Source of the DNA: Cellulomonas sp. Root930
GTDB taxonomy: Bacteria; Actinomycetota; Actinomycetes; Actinomycetales; Cellulomonadaceae
DNA: 64,000 nt
Reading direction: 5' to 3'
Assembly (NCBI GenBank): GCA_001429255.1
Contig: LMJI01000001.1
Location: 3,122,930 to 3,186,929 of the forward strand
The notes under the pieces are model-generated. The model saw nothing but the letters and a program-made list of their open reading frames with translations, made no database searches and was not told the origin of the DNA. Positions 1 to 8,754 of this stretch are shown piece by piece (positions within the stretch are counted from its first letter, which is position 1; every line of letters begins with the position of its first letter). Position numbers and translations under genes: made by a program.

Positions 1-1573
1 CGACGTGGCCGTCGAGCACGAGCTCGACGGGGATGCCGTCGTAGGCGCCGAGCACGAGGATCTGACCGTGGTCGTCGCTCACGCGGGTGATCACCTGGGC
101 AGTCGCGCTGCGCAGGACGATCCCGGGCGTGACCGGGTAGCGCAGAGGCCAGACCAGAGAGACGCCGGCGGGGATGTCGATCGGACGCGCCGGGACGGTC
201 ACCGTGTCGTCGTCGAGCTCGACCGCGAGCTGGACGCCGCGCTGCTCGGCGAGCGGCTGCTTGGCCGGCTGGTACGTCGAGACGAAGACGTACCCGCTGT
301 GGCCGTCCGACCGGACCGCCCACCTCAGCTCGTCGGGGTCCTCGCTCCCGCCGCCGACGGTCGTCGCCATCGGCGCGATCCGGTGACCGTCCTCGCGCAG
401 CCAGAGGTGCTGGCGACGGAGCTGATGGTGGTGCGGCCGGATCTGTCCGTGCTCCCCGACGGGTGCGGCGAAGTCGTAGGTCACTCGCGGCACGTCGTTG
501 GGGTACCCGGTGGCGTGGGACTCCTGCTCCGAGCCGTGCAGACCCGAGCGCTGCGTGCCGCCGGCGTACATGTAGTAGCCCTGCCAGATCGAGCCGCTGC
601 CCACCTTGGCCAGAGCCAGCGCCTCGATGTCGCGCGGTGCGACGAGGGGCCGCCGGTGGTACGCCACGTGCATCCCCCCGCCGAGCTCGCACGTCACGAA
701 CGGCACGGCGTCGTCGTCCTTGAGCGGCAGGGCTGCGGGGTCGACCGTGATCCCGTCCAGCGCCTCACGCACGTCCGCGCCCACGGACAGGTCGTCCCGG
801 ACCGGGCTGTAGCGGAAGTGGAACGACGCGAATGCCGGCCACTCCGTCTGCTCGTCGTCCCAGAAGCCGTCCGAGTACGCGCTGTACACCGGCAGCAGCA
901 TCTCGGGCACCTGCGCACCGCCCCATCCGGTGGCGGTCCAGATCGGGACGCGCAGCCCCAACCCTTCGGCGATCTCCCGCAGCCGCGCGAGGTGCTCGGG
1001 CTGGTCGTACAGCTCGTTGTCCAGCTGGACCGCGACGATCGGGCCACCCTCGGCGTGCGTGAGCCCGACGAGCTGGGCGACCGTCTGGGCGTAGAGCGCC
1101 TGCACGAGCTCGAGGTAGCGGGGATCGTTCGTCCGGGTGTCCACACCGCGGTCGACGAGCCAGTCGGGGAAGCCGCCGTAGCGCGCCTCGCCGTGCGCCC
1201 ACGGGCCCATCCGCACGACGACGTCGAGGCCGTGCTGCGCAGCCAGCTCGATGAACGCACGCAGGTCGAGCGACCCGTCCCACCGGAAGTCCCCGGGCAC
1301 CGGCTCGTGCGCCTGCCACAGGACGTACGTCGCGACGGACGCTAGACCGCCCGCGCGCGCGTGACCGAGGATCTCGCTCCAACGCTCACGCGGGATACGC
1401 GAGTAGTGGATCTCGCCCGTGATCGGGAACCAGGGCACGCCGCCCCGCTCCACCCACCGGCTCGTGACCTCGATGGCGTCGGGCCCGGCTTCGACGTCGC
1501 CGACGCGCAGGTGACCCCGGCGAGGCGCGGCAGGTACCGCGGCGGTGATCCGGCGGTGGGCCACGACGGTCAT
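1..1573 (-). CDS. GH35 family beta-galactosidase, partial (C-terminal end beyond window)
   Basis: Glycoside hydrolase family 35 enzyme, expected to release terminal beta-galactose from oligosaccharides. Reading from the ATG at 1573 gives about 524 residues with no stop before the window edge, so the C-terminal domains are missing. The family's N-terminal barrel motif GEIHYSRIPRERW lies near residue 53. The predicted acid/base Glu187 sits in QLDNELY and the predicted nucleophile Glu296 in TCELGGG. There is no signal peptide, so it is probably cytoplasmic and acts on imported sugars. Its ATG overlaps the stop of the upstream DUF5107/TPR gene by 4 bp (ATGA), so the two are translationally coupled. 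Family assignment is firm; galactose specificity is inferred. Confidence 0.9.
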   Translation of the reverse strand, partial: MTVVAHRRITAAVPAAPRRGHLRVGDVEAGPDAIEVTSRWVERGGVPWFPITGEIHYSRIPRERWSEILGHARAGGLASVATYVLWQAHEPVPGDFRWDGSLDLRAFIELAAQHGLDVVVRMGPWAHGEARYGGFPDWLVDRGVDTRTNDPRYLELVQALYAQTVAQLVGLTHAEGGPIVAVQLDNELYDQPEHLARLREIAEGLGLRVPIWTATGWGGAQVPEMLLPVYSAYSDGFWDDEQTEWPAFASFHFRYSPVRDDLSVGADVREALDGITVDPAALPLKDDDAVPFVTCELGGGMHVAYHRRPLVAPRDIEALALAKVGSGSIWQGYYMYAGGTQRSGLHGSEQESHATGYPNDVPRVTYDFAAPVGEHGQIRPHHHQLRRQHLWLREDGHRIAPMATTVGGGSEDPDELRWAVRSDGHSGYVFVSTYQPAKQPLAEQRGVQLAVELDDDTVTVPARPIDIPAGVSLVWPLRYPVTPGIVLRSATAQVITRVSDDHGQILVLGAYDGIPVELVLDGHV

Positions 1574-4500
1574 GACTGTCCTCGAGGGGTGGCGTCGATC
1601 GCGACGGCGAACGCGTTCAGCGGGTCGCGGGCCAGCACGTCGCCGGCGATCGAGACGGCCCCGTCGCCGTCGTCGTCGAGGAGCGCGAGCTGCGCCTGGA
1701 GCACGCGGACGCGCGTGTCGTGGGCACCCTGGACGTCCTGGGTGAACAGGAGCATCGTCGGCAGGGAGGTGGCGAAGTAGTCGACCTGCGCCCGCACCGT
1801 AGCCTGCTCGGCGGCGTACGACGCCAGACCGTCCCGGAGCTCCTGTGCGTCCTGCGTCCTCCCCAGCCGGCGCAGTGCGGTCACCGCCGCTGCGGTCCGC
1901 TCGGAGTACCGCTGCACCTGCATCCCCTGGAAGTCACCCTGCTGCGACGCCGCACGTACCCATGCCCACCGCGCGCCATCGGGCCCGTGGGCGGCGGCGA
2001 GGGCGTCTCCCAGCACGAGGTACAGGTCCGCGGTGTTGGCCAGGGCGTGCCGGGCCTCGCCGAGGTTCGGTGGCGGGTCGATCGCCGCCTGGGCGTGCGC
2101 GACCGCAGTGGCGGGGTCTCCGGACGCCAGCGCGGAGCGCGCGAGGCTGAGATGGGCTTCCTCCCACGCCGCCAGGACGCGGCCCTCGCCACCTTCCCAG
2201 GGCTGGAAGGACCGGTCGGTGAGCACGTCCAGCGCGTCCGACGGACGGCCTGCAGCCGTGAGCAGCTCGGCAAGCTGGACCGACAGGTCGTCACGCGACT
2301 GCACCAGGTCGGGATGCTCCAGGAGGTCGGCGATGCGCTGTGCCGGGTCGAGCCCCCGCCGACCCGCGAGCTGGTCGGACTCGAACAGGAGCCGGGCGTC
2401 GTCCGGGGCGAGCGCGCGCGCCCGGGCGTAGTAGTCGGCCGCGAGCTGCGGCTCGCCCTGGACGTTGTGCGCCGCGACGCCGAGGTTGCGCAGGACCACC
2501 GGACCGGCATCCACACCGACCGCCGCGACCTCCCACGCCTCGATCGCCTCGTTGCGCCGGCCGACCGCGTAGAGCAGGTGCCCGTGGAGCTCGGCGAGCA
2601 GGGCGTCCTCGGGCATCGCGAGGCGCAGGCGCTCAAGCACGTCGCCGTCCTGCGGCGACGGGAAGCACCAGGTGCGGTCCGTCCGGCGCGCCCTCGCGAG
2701 CGTCTGCTCGGCGTCGGCGCGTCGACCCCGACGCAGCTCGAGGTCGGCGCGGTACAGCAGCGCGAGGGGGGCGACGTTCGTCTGGCCGGGCGTGAGCGGC
2801 AGGGAGCCGATGCGCTCGAGCAGCTCGACGGCCGCCTCGTCCTCGCCGAGGCTGAGGAACTCCCGGACCACGTCCAGCGCGATGGTGGGATCCGTGGTCG
2901 TCGAGAGGTCGAGCCCCACCAGCGTCCCGAGCTCTCGCGCCCAGGCGTCGAGCGGGTTGGCTGCCAGTGTTCCTTCGACGAGGCTGCGCGCACGGCCCAG
3001 GTCACCGAGGCGGCGCGCGGCCACCGCGGCGAGGTTCCGGCCCTGGTTGTGGCCAGGGTTCCGGAGCAGCAGCTGCGCCAGGTCGTCCGAGGCCTGCGAG
3101 GTGCGGTCCTCCGCGAGGTCGAGCCGTGCCGAGGCGACCGTCGCGGCGTCGAGCCAGGACGCGTCCCACATCGCCGTCGCGAGCGCGGACCTCGCCTCGT
3201 CGGCGCGGCCGGTCCGTGCGAGCACGACGCCGAGCCGGTAGTGCGCCTCGCCGTCCCGCGGGTTCGGGTTGCGGAGGGTCAACCGCGCGACCGCCGCCCG
3301 CAGGTGCTGCTCCGCCTCCTCGAGCCGCCCGTCGTGCTGACGTCGCGCGGCCAGCGCGACACGTGAGCGGGTGTCCCCGGGGTCGCGCCGGAGCGCCTCG
3401 GCCCAGTACGGCTCGGGTGACCGGGTGGCGTGGCGGTACTGCGCGAGGTGCACGCCGGTCAGGTACAGCTCGTCGGCGGAGTCGATCTGCGACGGCGGCG
3501 CAGGCTCGGTCGCCGCGTCGACCCGGGCCGGCTGGTGAGCGTCGTCGGCCGGGCGTCGAGGACACCACGTCACGAGCGTGTCGCCCTCGTGCTCGACGAG
3601 GAGCTCGCACACCTCCGGACGGATCGGCGCCGCGAGCGTCACCTCATGGACGTACGGCGCACCCGGTGCAAGATCGACGCGCTCGTCGAGGAGGACGTCG
3701 CCGCCGGCGCGGACGAGCACCCGGCTGCCGGGACGTGCTGAGGTCGTCGCCACACCGACGCGCAGCACCGTGTCGACGACGTCGAGACGCACCGCGGCGT
3801 CCCGCGTCGCCTGGTGCACCGGGCCGATGTCCTGGATCGGGTACCAGTACTGGGAGAACGTCTTGGTCTCCCCCGGCTTCAGGAACGCGAAGTCCGGCTG
3901 GTTGTCCGTGAACACGCCGGCCATCAGCTCGACGTAGGGCCCGTTGGTGTCGGTCAGCTGCGCGTCCCAGGCCCACCCGAACGGGGCGTTCCCCCACGTC
4001 CACTGCTTCTTGCCCGGGGCGAACCGATGGTCCGCCCAGTGCACGAACCCGGCGCGGACACCGTGGTCGTACCCGCCGAAGAAGTCGTCCTGGGTGCCCA
4101 GGCACATGTACGACGTCGGCACCGGGATGTTGCGGTACCAGTCCAGCCGGTCACCGTCGGGGCGCTCCGGGGTGCGCTGCGCGGGATAGTCCACGCCGTA
4201 GTAGCGACCCGTGGCCTCGGGGAACGTGGTGATCGCGCGCTTGGCGTGGTCCGCCACCACGTGCACGTCCGTCGGGAAGAACGACTGGTAGTCGTCGTTG
4301 ACCGCGGCGGCGACGTTCGCCCACCACAGGAAGGTCTGGACGTCGTCGGTCCGGTTGACCACGTGTCCCCGCACCTCGATCAGGGCGCTCCCGGGACGCA
4401 GCCGCAGACCGTGCATCCCCTGCATCCGCGCGAAGGGGTCGTGGTCGGAGCACCAGAGGGTCACCGAGCCGTCGGGCTCCTCCTCGATCGTCGCCTCGCA

Positions 4501-4944
4501 CGGGAGGTAGGTGGAGGGTCGGTGGTGCTGGGGCCAGTTGAACTCGACACCGCCGGAGAGCCACGGACCCGTCAGGCCGACGAGCGCCGGCTTGATCACG
4601 TCGTTGCGGTAGAAGAAGTCGTAGCCCCGCGTCTTGTCGAACCCCACCTGGATGCGCCCACCGAGCTCGGGCAGGATCATCAGCCGGACGTACTCGTTCT
4701 CGACGTGGACCGCGTCCCAGGTCCGCGCGGACTTCACCTGGGCGACGCTCTCGACGAAGGGCAGCGGGTACACGGCGCCCGACGACCCCTGGTACACCCG
4801 CTGGTCCAGGTACGCGGGATAGCGGTCGGGGGTGCCGGCCTCATAGGTGTCGATGGCGATCGCCTCGCGCCATGCGCGCACGGGACGTCCTGCGATACCG
4901 GCTGGTGCGTCCGGCAGGACGATCCTGGACTCGTCGCTGAGCAT
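1570..4944 (-). CDS. DUF5107 domain protein with long TPR region
   Basis: Large protein of about 1,124 residues. The first about 420 residues form a DUF5107-type, probably carbohydrate-binding or beta-sandwich domain (motifs LPELGGRIQVG, GGVEFNWPQHH, FLWWANVAAAVNDDYQ). About 600 residues of tetratricopeptide-like helical repeats follow. I chose the ATG at 4944 because homologues start just before the segment ending in YQGSSGAVYPLPF. No signal peptide is visible. It is coupled to the GH35 gene and divergent from an AraC regulator, the usual setting of a sugar-utilisation locus. Whether it is an enzyme of glycan breakdown or a scaffold cannot be decided from sequence. Confidence 0.82.
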   Translation of the reverse strand: MLSDESRIVLPDAPAGIAGRPVRAWREAIAIDTYEAGTPDRYPAYLDQRVYQGSSGAVYPLPFVESVAQVKSARTWDAVHVENEYVRLMILPELGGRIQVGFDKTRGYDFFYRNDVIKPALVGLTGPWLSGGVEFNWPQHHRPSTYLPCEATIEEEPDGSVTLWCSDHDPFARMQGMHGLRLRPGSALIEVRGHVVNRTDDVQTFLWWANVAAAVNDDYQSFFPTDVHVVADHAKRAITTFPEATGRYYGVDYPAQRTPERPDGDRLDWYRNIPVPTSYMCLGTQDDFFGGYDHGVRAGFVHWADHRFAPGKKQWTWGNAPFGWAWDAQLTDTNGPYVELMAGVFTDNQPDFAFLKPGETKTFSQYWYPIQDIGPVHQATRDAAVRLDVVDTVLRVGVATTSARPGSRVLVRAGGDVLLDERVDLAPGAPYVHEVTLAAPIRPEVCELLVEHEGDTLVTWCPRRPADDAHQPARVDAATEPAPPSQIDSADELYLTGVHLAQYRHATRSPEPYWAEALRRDPGDTRSRVALAARRQHDGRLEEAEQHLRAAVARLTLRNPNPRDGEAHYRLGVVLARTGRADEARSALATAMWDASWLDAATVASARLDLAEDRTSQASDDLAQLLLRNPGHNQGRNLAAVAARRLGDLGRARSLVEGTLAANPLDAWARELGTLVGLDLSTTTDPTIALDVVREFLSLGEDEAAVELLERIGSLPLTPGQTNVAPLALLYRADLELRRGRRADAEQTLARARRTDRTWCFPSPQDGDVLERLRLAMPEDALLAELHGHLLYAVGRRNEAIEAWEVAAVGVDAGPVVLRNLGVAAHNVQGEPQLAADYYARARALAPDDARLLFESDQLAGRRGLDPAQRIADLLEHPDLVQSRDDLSVQLAELLTAAGRPSDALDVLTDRSFQPWEGGEGRVLAAWEEAHLSLARSALASGDPATAVAHAQAAIDPPPNLGEARHALANTADLYLVLGDALAAAHGPDGARWAWVRAASQQGDFQGMQVQRYSERTAAAVTALRRLGRTQDAQELRDGLASYAAEQATVRAQVDYFATSLPTMLLFTQDVQGAHDTRVRVLQAQLALLDDDGDGAVSIAGDVLARDPLNAFAVAIDATPRGQS

Positions 4945-4951
4945 GAGAACG

Positions 4952-4966
4952 AACCTAGGGCAGGTT
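4952..4966. promoter_or_regulatory. Inverted repeat in the AraC/DUF5107 divergent promoter
   Basis: AACCT-AGGGC-AGGTT is a 5-bp perfect inverted repeat with a 5-bp spacer. It lies in the very short gap between the divergent DUF5107 and AraC-type genes, at a distance that could affect both promoters. It is a candidate operator only; so short a repeat can occur by chance. Confidence 0.25.
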
Positions 4967-4979
4967 GACGCGTACGCCG

Positions 4980-5891
4980 ATGCACGTTCCACTGGCGCCC
5001 ATGGACGAATCGCCGATCGGCGCCGTGCGCGAAGGGTTCGTCGGCCAACGCATGCTCGTCGTCCCTCGCCCTGCCGTCGAGCGGGCACTGACCCACCGGG
5101 TGACCGGCAAGCTCCTCGTGACCGACGCCGGCTTCTTCCCCCACGCTGCCCGCCATGGGCGATCCCGGCCCCAGGGCGCCGCCGAGCACGTCCTGCTGGT
5201 CTGCACCGACGGCTCGGGGTGGTGCGGGACCCCCGACGGGACGGCGACCGTCGGTCGCGGCGACGCCGTCCTGCTGCGCGCGGGACGACAGCACGCCTAC
5301 GGCGCCTCGGAGACCGACCCGTGGACCTTGTGGTGGCTCCACGTCACGGGGTCCGACTCCGGGGACCTCGTCGACGCGGCGCTCGACGCCGCCGGCGGGC
5401 CCGTCACGCACCTGCGAGATGCCGCGCCGGTCGCCAGCCTCGTCTCGCAGGTGATCGACGCCCTCGACGGGGGCACCACCACGGCGACGTTCGTCCGGGC
5501 GTCCGGGTCGGCCTGGCACGCCCTCGCTCTCCTCACAGCGACCGGCCGACGCGCACCCGGCCCGGGGCTCAGCCCGGTCGACCGCGCGGTGGAGCACCTG
5601 CGCGCCACCTCCCCCACCCGCACCTCGACCCCGGCGCTCGCCGCGATGGTCGGGCTGAGCCCCTCGCAGCTGAACGCCCTCTTTCGCCGACAGCTCGGAA
5701 CATCTCCCCTGGAGTACCAGACCCAGCTGCGGATGGCCCGCGCCCGTGAGCTGCTGGACAGCTCGACCATGTCGATCGCGTCCGTGGCGCGGGCGGCGGG
5801 GTACGACGACCCGCTGTACTTCTCGCGCCAGTTCACCGGCGTCCACGGCCTCTCGCCGAGGGCCTACCGCGGCCGCGCGACCGGGGCGTGA
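4980..5891 (+). CDS. AraC family transcriptional regulator
   Basis: One-component sugar-type regulator of about 303 residues. The N-terminal half is a cupin-like AraC ligand-binding domain (AEHVLLVCTDGSGWC, then GDAVLLRAGRQHAYG). The C-terminal about 100 residues form the paired helix-turn-helix, ending in the family signature around YFSRQFTGVHGLSPRAYR. The start is uncertain: a TTG at 4965, ATG at 4980 and ATG at 5001 are all in frame, and none has a strong Shine-Dalgarno. It is divergent from the DUF5107-GH35 pair, so it probably controls that pair in response to a sugar; this is inferred from position. Confidence 0.88.
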   Translation: MHVPLAPMDESPIGAVREGFVGQRMLVVPRPAVERALTHRVTGKLLVTDAGFFPHAARHGRSRPQGAAEHVLLVCTDGSGWCGTPDGTATVGRGDAVLLRAGRQHAYGASETDPWTLWWLHVTGSDSGDLVDAALDAAGGPVTHLRDAAPVASLVSQVIDALDGGTTTATFVRASGSAWHALALLTATGRRAPGPGLSPVDRAVEHLRATSPTRTSTPALAAMVGLSPSQLNALFRRQLGTSPLEYQTQLRMARARELLDSSTMSIASVARAAGYDDPLYFSRQFTGVHGLSPRAYRGRATGA

Positions 5892-5971
5892 GGCCGGCGC
5901 GGCGGCGTGGCCTTGTCGGGTGGCGGTGCTGCGACCTAGTGTCGAGAGCGGACGGATGGCGGGGGCCAGCG

Positions 5972-7096
5972 ATGACATCCACGACCGGGGTGCAGCCTGC
6001 GCGCACAGGCGTGCTGCTCGTCGGGTTGGCGGCACTCCTGTCGGCGTGTGCTCCGACCAGCGCAGGGGGGCCTATTGACGCTCCCGGCGCTCCGCACGTC
6101 GACACCACCCCGTTCGCGGGACTCGCCCAGTGCGGTGACCAGCCGTTCGTCGCCGTGTTCCGGGGCTTCACCGCCGAGGGCGCGCTGGTGGAACAGCTCG
6201 GGTCGTCGCCGTCATCGGACATCTACGGGGTGCGACCGGACGGCTCCGTGGCACCGGTGACCACGGACCTCGGCTCGTACGAGTTCGGCATCGCCGCCGA
6301 TGCCGCGACGGTCTACGCCTCGCCGGCCCCGGCCGTCGCGCCGACCGCGGCGCTGACGCCACCGACCGACCCCGTGCTCGCGATCGCCCCCGCCACCGGG
6401 GAACAGACGCTCGTGCTCGAGGCAGGCGACGTCGGTGCGGTGGCGCCCGCCCCGGACGGCTCCCAGCTCGCTCTGACCGTCTTCTCGGCAGCAGAGCCAC
6501 CCGGCACCGGCGCCGAGCTGCCTGTCCTGGTGGACCTGCCCGCCGCGTCGGCCGCACGGAGCCTGGCGCCGACAGCGGCAACGGGCCGTGCCGGACCGGT
6601 CGCGGTCGCGACACGGGAGCTCACGTGGAGCCCCGACGGCCGGCAGCTGGCGTTCGTCACGACAATGCCGGATGCGAGCCAGGAGATCCGGATCGCGGAC
6701 GCGTCGACGGGTGAGACCACGGCACGTCACCGGTCCGACGCGATGATCGCGCTGCTCTCGCTGGACTGGTCTCCCGACGGCATGACGCTGCTGGCCGTCG
6801 AGGGGCGCGCGCCCACTGACGCCGGGCTGTCACGGGACAGGGCCGTCGAGATCGACGTCGCCTCCGGCCGGTCGTCCGTCGTGCTCCGGGGTGTCCGCGG
6901 CGACCTGGTGTACTCGGCCGCCGACGGATCCCGGCTGACGATGCTCGACAACAGCTCCGAGTCCTCCGCCGTCGCCCGCACGTGGTCCCGCGGGCCGGGC
7001 GGTCGCTTCGTCGAGATCTCGTCGTCCGAGATCGGGTCCGACCTCGGCGTGACGAGCGCGGATCGTCTGGACATCCCTCCGTGCGCCCTGCCATGA
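5972..7096 (+). CDS. Lipoprotein with beta-propeller-like (PD40) repeats
   Basis: Secreted, lipid-anchored protein of 374 residues. A hydrophobic signal ends in the lipobox LLSAC about 26 residues from the ATG at 5972. The mature part has repeated WSPDGRQLAF and WSPDGMTLL segments typical of TolB/WD40-like beta-propellers. No catalytic motif is visible, so a binding or scaffold role is likely but unknown. Its stop codon overlaps the ATG of the next gene, a secreted EEP-family protein, by 4 bp, so both exported proteins are made together. A further in-frame GTG upstream (5888) would spoil the signal peptide and was not used. Confidence 0.8.
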   Translation: MTSTTGVQPARTGVLLVGLAALLSACAPTSAGGPIDAPGAPHVDTTPFAGLAQCGDQPFVAVFRGFTAEGALVEQLGSSPSSDIYGVRPDGSVAPVTTDLGSYEFGIAADAATVYASPAPAVAPTAALTPPTDPVLAIAPATGEQTLVLEAGDVGAVAPAPDGSQLALTVFSAAEPPGTGAELPVLVDLPAASAARSLAPTAATGRAGPVAVATRELTWSPDGRQLAFVTTMPDASQEIRIADASTGETTARHRSDAMIALLSLDWSPDGMTLLAVEGRAPTDAGLSRDRAVEIDVASGRSSVVLRGVRGDLVYSAADGSRLTMLDNSSESSAVARTWSRGPGGRFVEISSSEIGSDLGVTSADRLDIPPCALP

Positions 7097-7998
7097 GTGC
7101 CCGACGCCCTCGCCGGGAACGCCCGTCGTGGCTGCTGGTGCTCCTCCTGGCACTCGTCGCCTCACTGGCGGCCCAGCCACCAGCCCAGGCTGCGACCCTG
7201 CGGACCAAGGTCTTCGACTTCAACGCCTGCGACCAGTACGGGCGCAACGCCGAGTGCGACGCCACCGCAGCTCAACGCGCGGCCGCCATCGCGACGAGCG
7301 TGGTGAGCGGCGCGAGCAACGTGGTCACGCTGCAGGAGGTGTGCCGCTATACCTATGACCAGCTGCTGCTGCGTCTCGGCTCGGCCTGGCGCGGCACGTT
7401 CTTCCAGACCGTCTCGATCGGCGACAACCGCTGCGCGCCGGGCGCGCGGAGCTGGGGCATCGCGCTGCTCGCCCGCGCCCCGCAACCCACGAACGTGACC
7501 GCGACCCTGCTGCCGAACCCGCTCGCCGAGTCCGAACGGCGCTACCTCCTGTGCGGCGATGTCGTCATCGGGGCCGTCTTCCGGGTGTGCAGCTCGCACT
7601 TCTCCGTCAAGACGGTGGCGTCCACGGAGCAGGCGACCGCCGTCGGGAGCCAGCTCGCCACGCACGCGGGCAGCGGCGGCGCGGCAGTCCTGGGCGTCGA
7701 CACCAACGTCGATGTGCGCAGCTGCCCCGCTGCCGCCGCGCTGCGTCCGCTCTACTCGAGCGCCTTTGGCGGCACGTCGAGCGCCACCTGCCAGACGGGG
7801 ACGGGCGCCATGGTGGAGGCCGACCAGTACCGCCCTGGCGGGGACGGCACGTACAACGCCCCGACCTGCGGACCCAGCAAGTGCGACGACGTCTTCTTCA
7901 CCGCAGGGCGGTGGCGGCAGAACTACCGCGGCGTCGTGTCGTCGTCGTGGCTGTCCGACCACGAGATCCTCCGCGGCGAGGGCACCCTGAACTGGTAG
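7093..7998 (+). CDS. Secreted endonuclease/exonuclease/phosphatase family protein
   Basis: Exported protein of 301 residues. An Arg-rich start and a hydrophobic stretch (WLLVLLLALVASLA) end at a likely cleavage after AQAA. The fold is indicated by EEP landmarks in order: VVTLQEVC (metal-binding Glu), VLGVDTNVD (Asp/Asn pair) and a C-terminal SDHEIL (catalytic Asp-His). Members cleave phosphodiesters in nucleic acids or lipids; the substrate is not evident here. Many cysteines suggest disulfides outside the cell. The ATG at 7093 overlaps the stop of the lipoprotein gene (ATGA). Confidence 0.83.
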   Translation: MSARRPRRERPSWLLVLLLALVASLAAQPPAQAATLRTKVFDFNACDQYGRNAECDATAAQRAAAIATSVVSGASNVVTLQEVCRYTYDQLLLRLGSAWRGTFFQTVSIGDNRCAPGARSWGIALLARAPQPTNVTATLLPNPLAESERRYLLCGDVVIGAVFRVCSSHFSVKTVASTEQATAVGSQLATHAGSGGAAVLGVDTNVDVRSCPAAAALRPLYSSAFGGTSSATCQTGTGAMVEADQYRPGGDGTYNAPTCGPSKCDDVFFTAGRWRQNYRGVVSSSWLSDHEILRGEGTLNW

Positions 7999-8006
7999 GG
8001 CGACCG

Positions 8007-8024
8007 GTCCGCGCAGGTGCGGAC
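8007..8024. terminator. Weak hairpin between convergent genes
   Basis: GTCCGC and GCGGAC form a 6-bp stem with a 6-nt loop between the convergent EEP gene and the DHFR-fold gene. There is no U tract, so it could be a weak bidirectional terminator. Confidence 0.3.
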
Positions 8025-8620
8025 TACGCCGTGCGCACCGGATAGCGCAGGTGCGTCACCCCGACGCCGTGACTCACGGTCGGGTTCCCGAGGATGGAGG
8101 GCGTGCCGACGAGGTGGTCGAAGAGGCGAACCCCGGAACCCAGCAGGACGGCCGCGACGTCGACGCTGATCTCGTCGAGAAGACCGGCGTTCAGGCACTG
8201 CTGGATGGTGTCGGCGCCGTGCACCCCGACGGACTTCTCCCCGGCGGCTGCCTTCGCCTGCGCCACCGCGCTCTCGAGGCCGTCCGTCACGAAGTGCACG
8301 GTGGAGTCCGGTCGCGGCCACCCGGCGGGCACGTGATGCGTCAGGACGAACGCGGGTCCCCACGCATGGTTGCCGCCCCAGCCCTGTGCGACCTCGAACG
8401 TGCGTCGACCGGTGAGCACGGCTCCGAGCCCGGAGGTGAGACCGCGGATGTGCTCGGCGCTCGCCTCGGACACCCGGAACGTCATGGGGTCCGACCCCCC
8501 GGTGTGGATCTCGACGTCCCCGGAGCCGAAGTACCAGTCGAACACCTCGGCCACACCGTCGTCGGGGTCGGCGACGTAGCCGTCGACCGACATGGACATG
8601 ATCGCGACGAGCTGGCCCAT
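8024..8620 (-). CDS. Dihydrofolate reductase family protein (RibD C-terminal fold)
   Basis: Cytoplasmic reductase-like protein of 198 residues with the DHFR/RibD_C fold. It has an N-terminal strand then SMSVDGYVADPDDG, a central VLTGRRTFE nucleotide-binding turn, and a VHGADTIQQCLNAGLLDEI helix common in this group. These proteins use NADPH, but their substrates are usually unknown; it is not the essential folate enzyme. The start was set at the ATG at 8620 because GAGAGCGAG precedes it closely and the family begins at this point. It stands alone, convergent with the EEP gene. Confidence 0.88.
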   Translation of the reverse strand: MGQLVAIMSMSVDGYVADPDDGVAEVFDWYFGSGDVEIHTGGSDPMTFRVSEASAEHIRGLTSGLGAVLTGRRTFEVAQGWGGNHAWGPAFVLTHHVPAGWPRPDSTVHFVTDGLESAVAQAKAAAGEKSVGVHGADTIQQCLNAGLLDEISVDVAAVLLGSGVRLFDHLVGTPSILGNPTVSHGVGVTHLRYPVRTA

Positions 8621-8754
8621 CTCGCTCTCCTCGGTGCCGGGCGGTCCCGATGACCAGCCTCCACTCTGTCCACGAAGGGCACCACGCGAGTTCGACAGGC
8701 CGATGTGGCTCGTGACTCTTGGCAGACCCACCCCGTAGCAGCCAGAGTCGTGCC

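Noticed and set aside
5..1345. Long open frame on the plus strand (446 codons) at the left edge
   Set aside because: It is antisense to the GH35 gene, has no family motif and an implausible charged composition; the GH35 reading explains the region.
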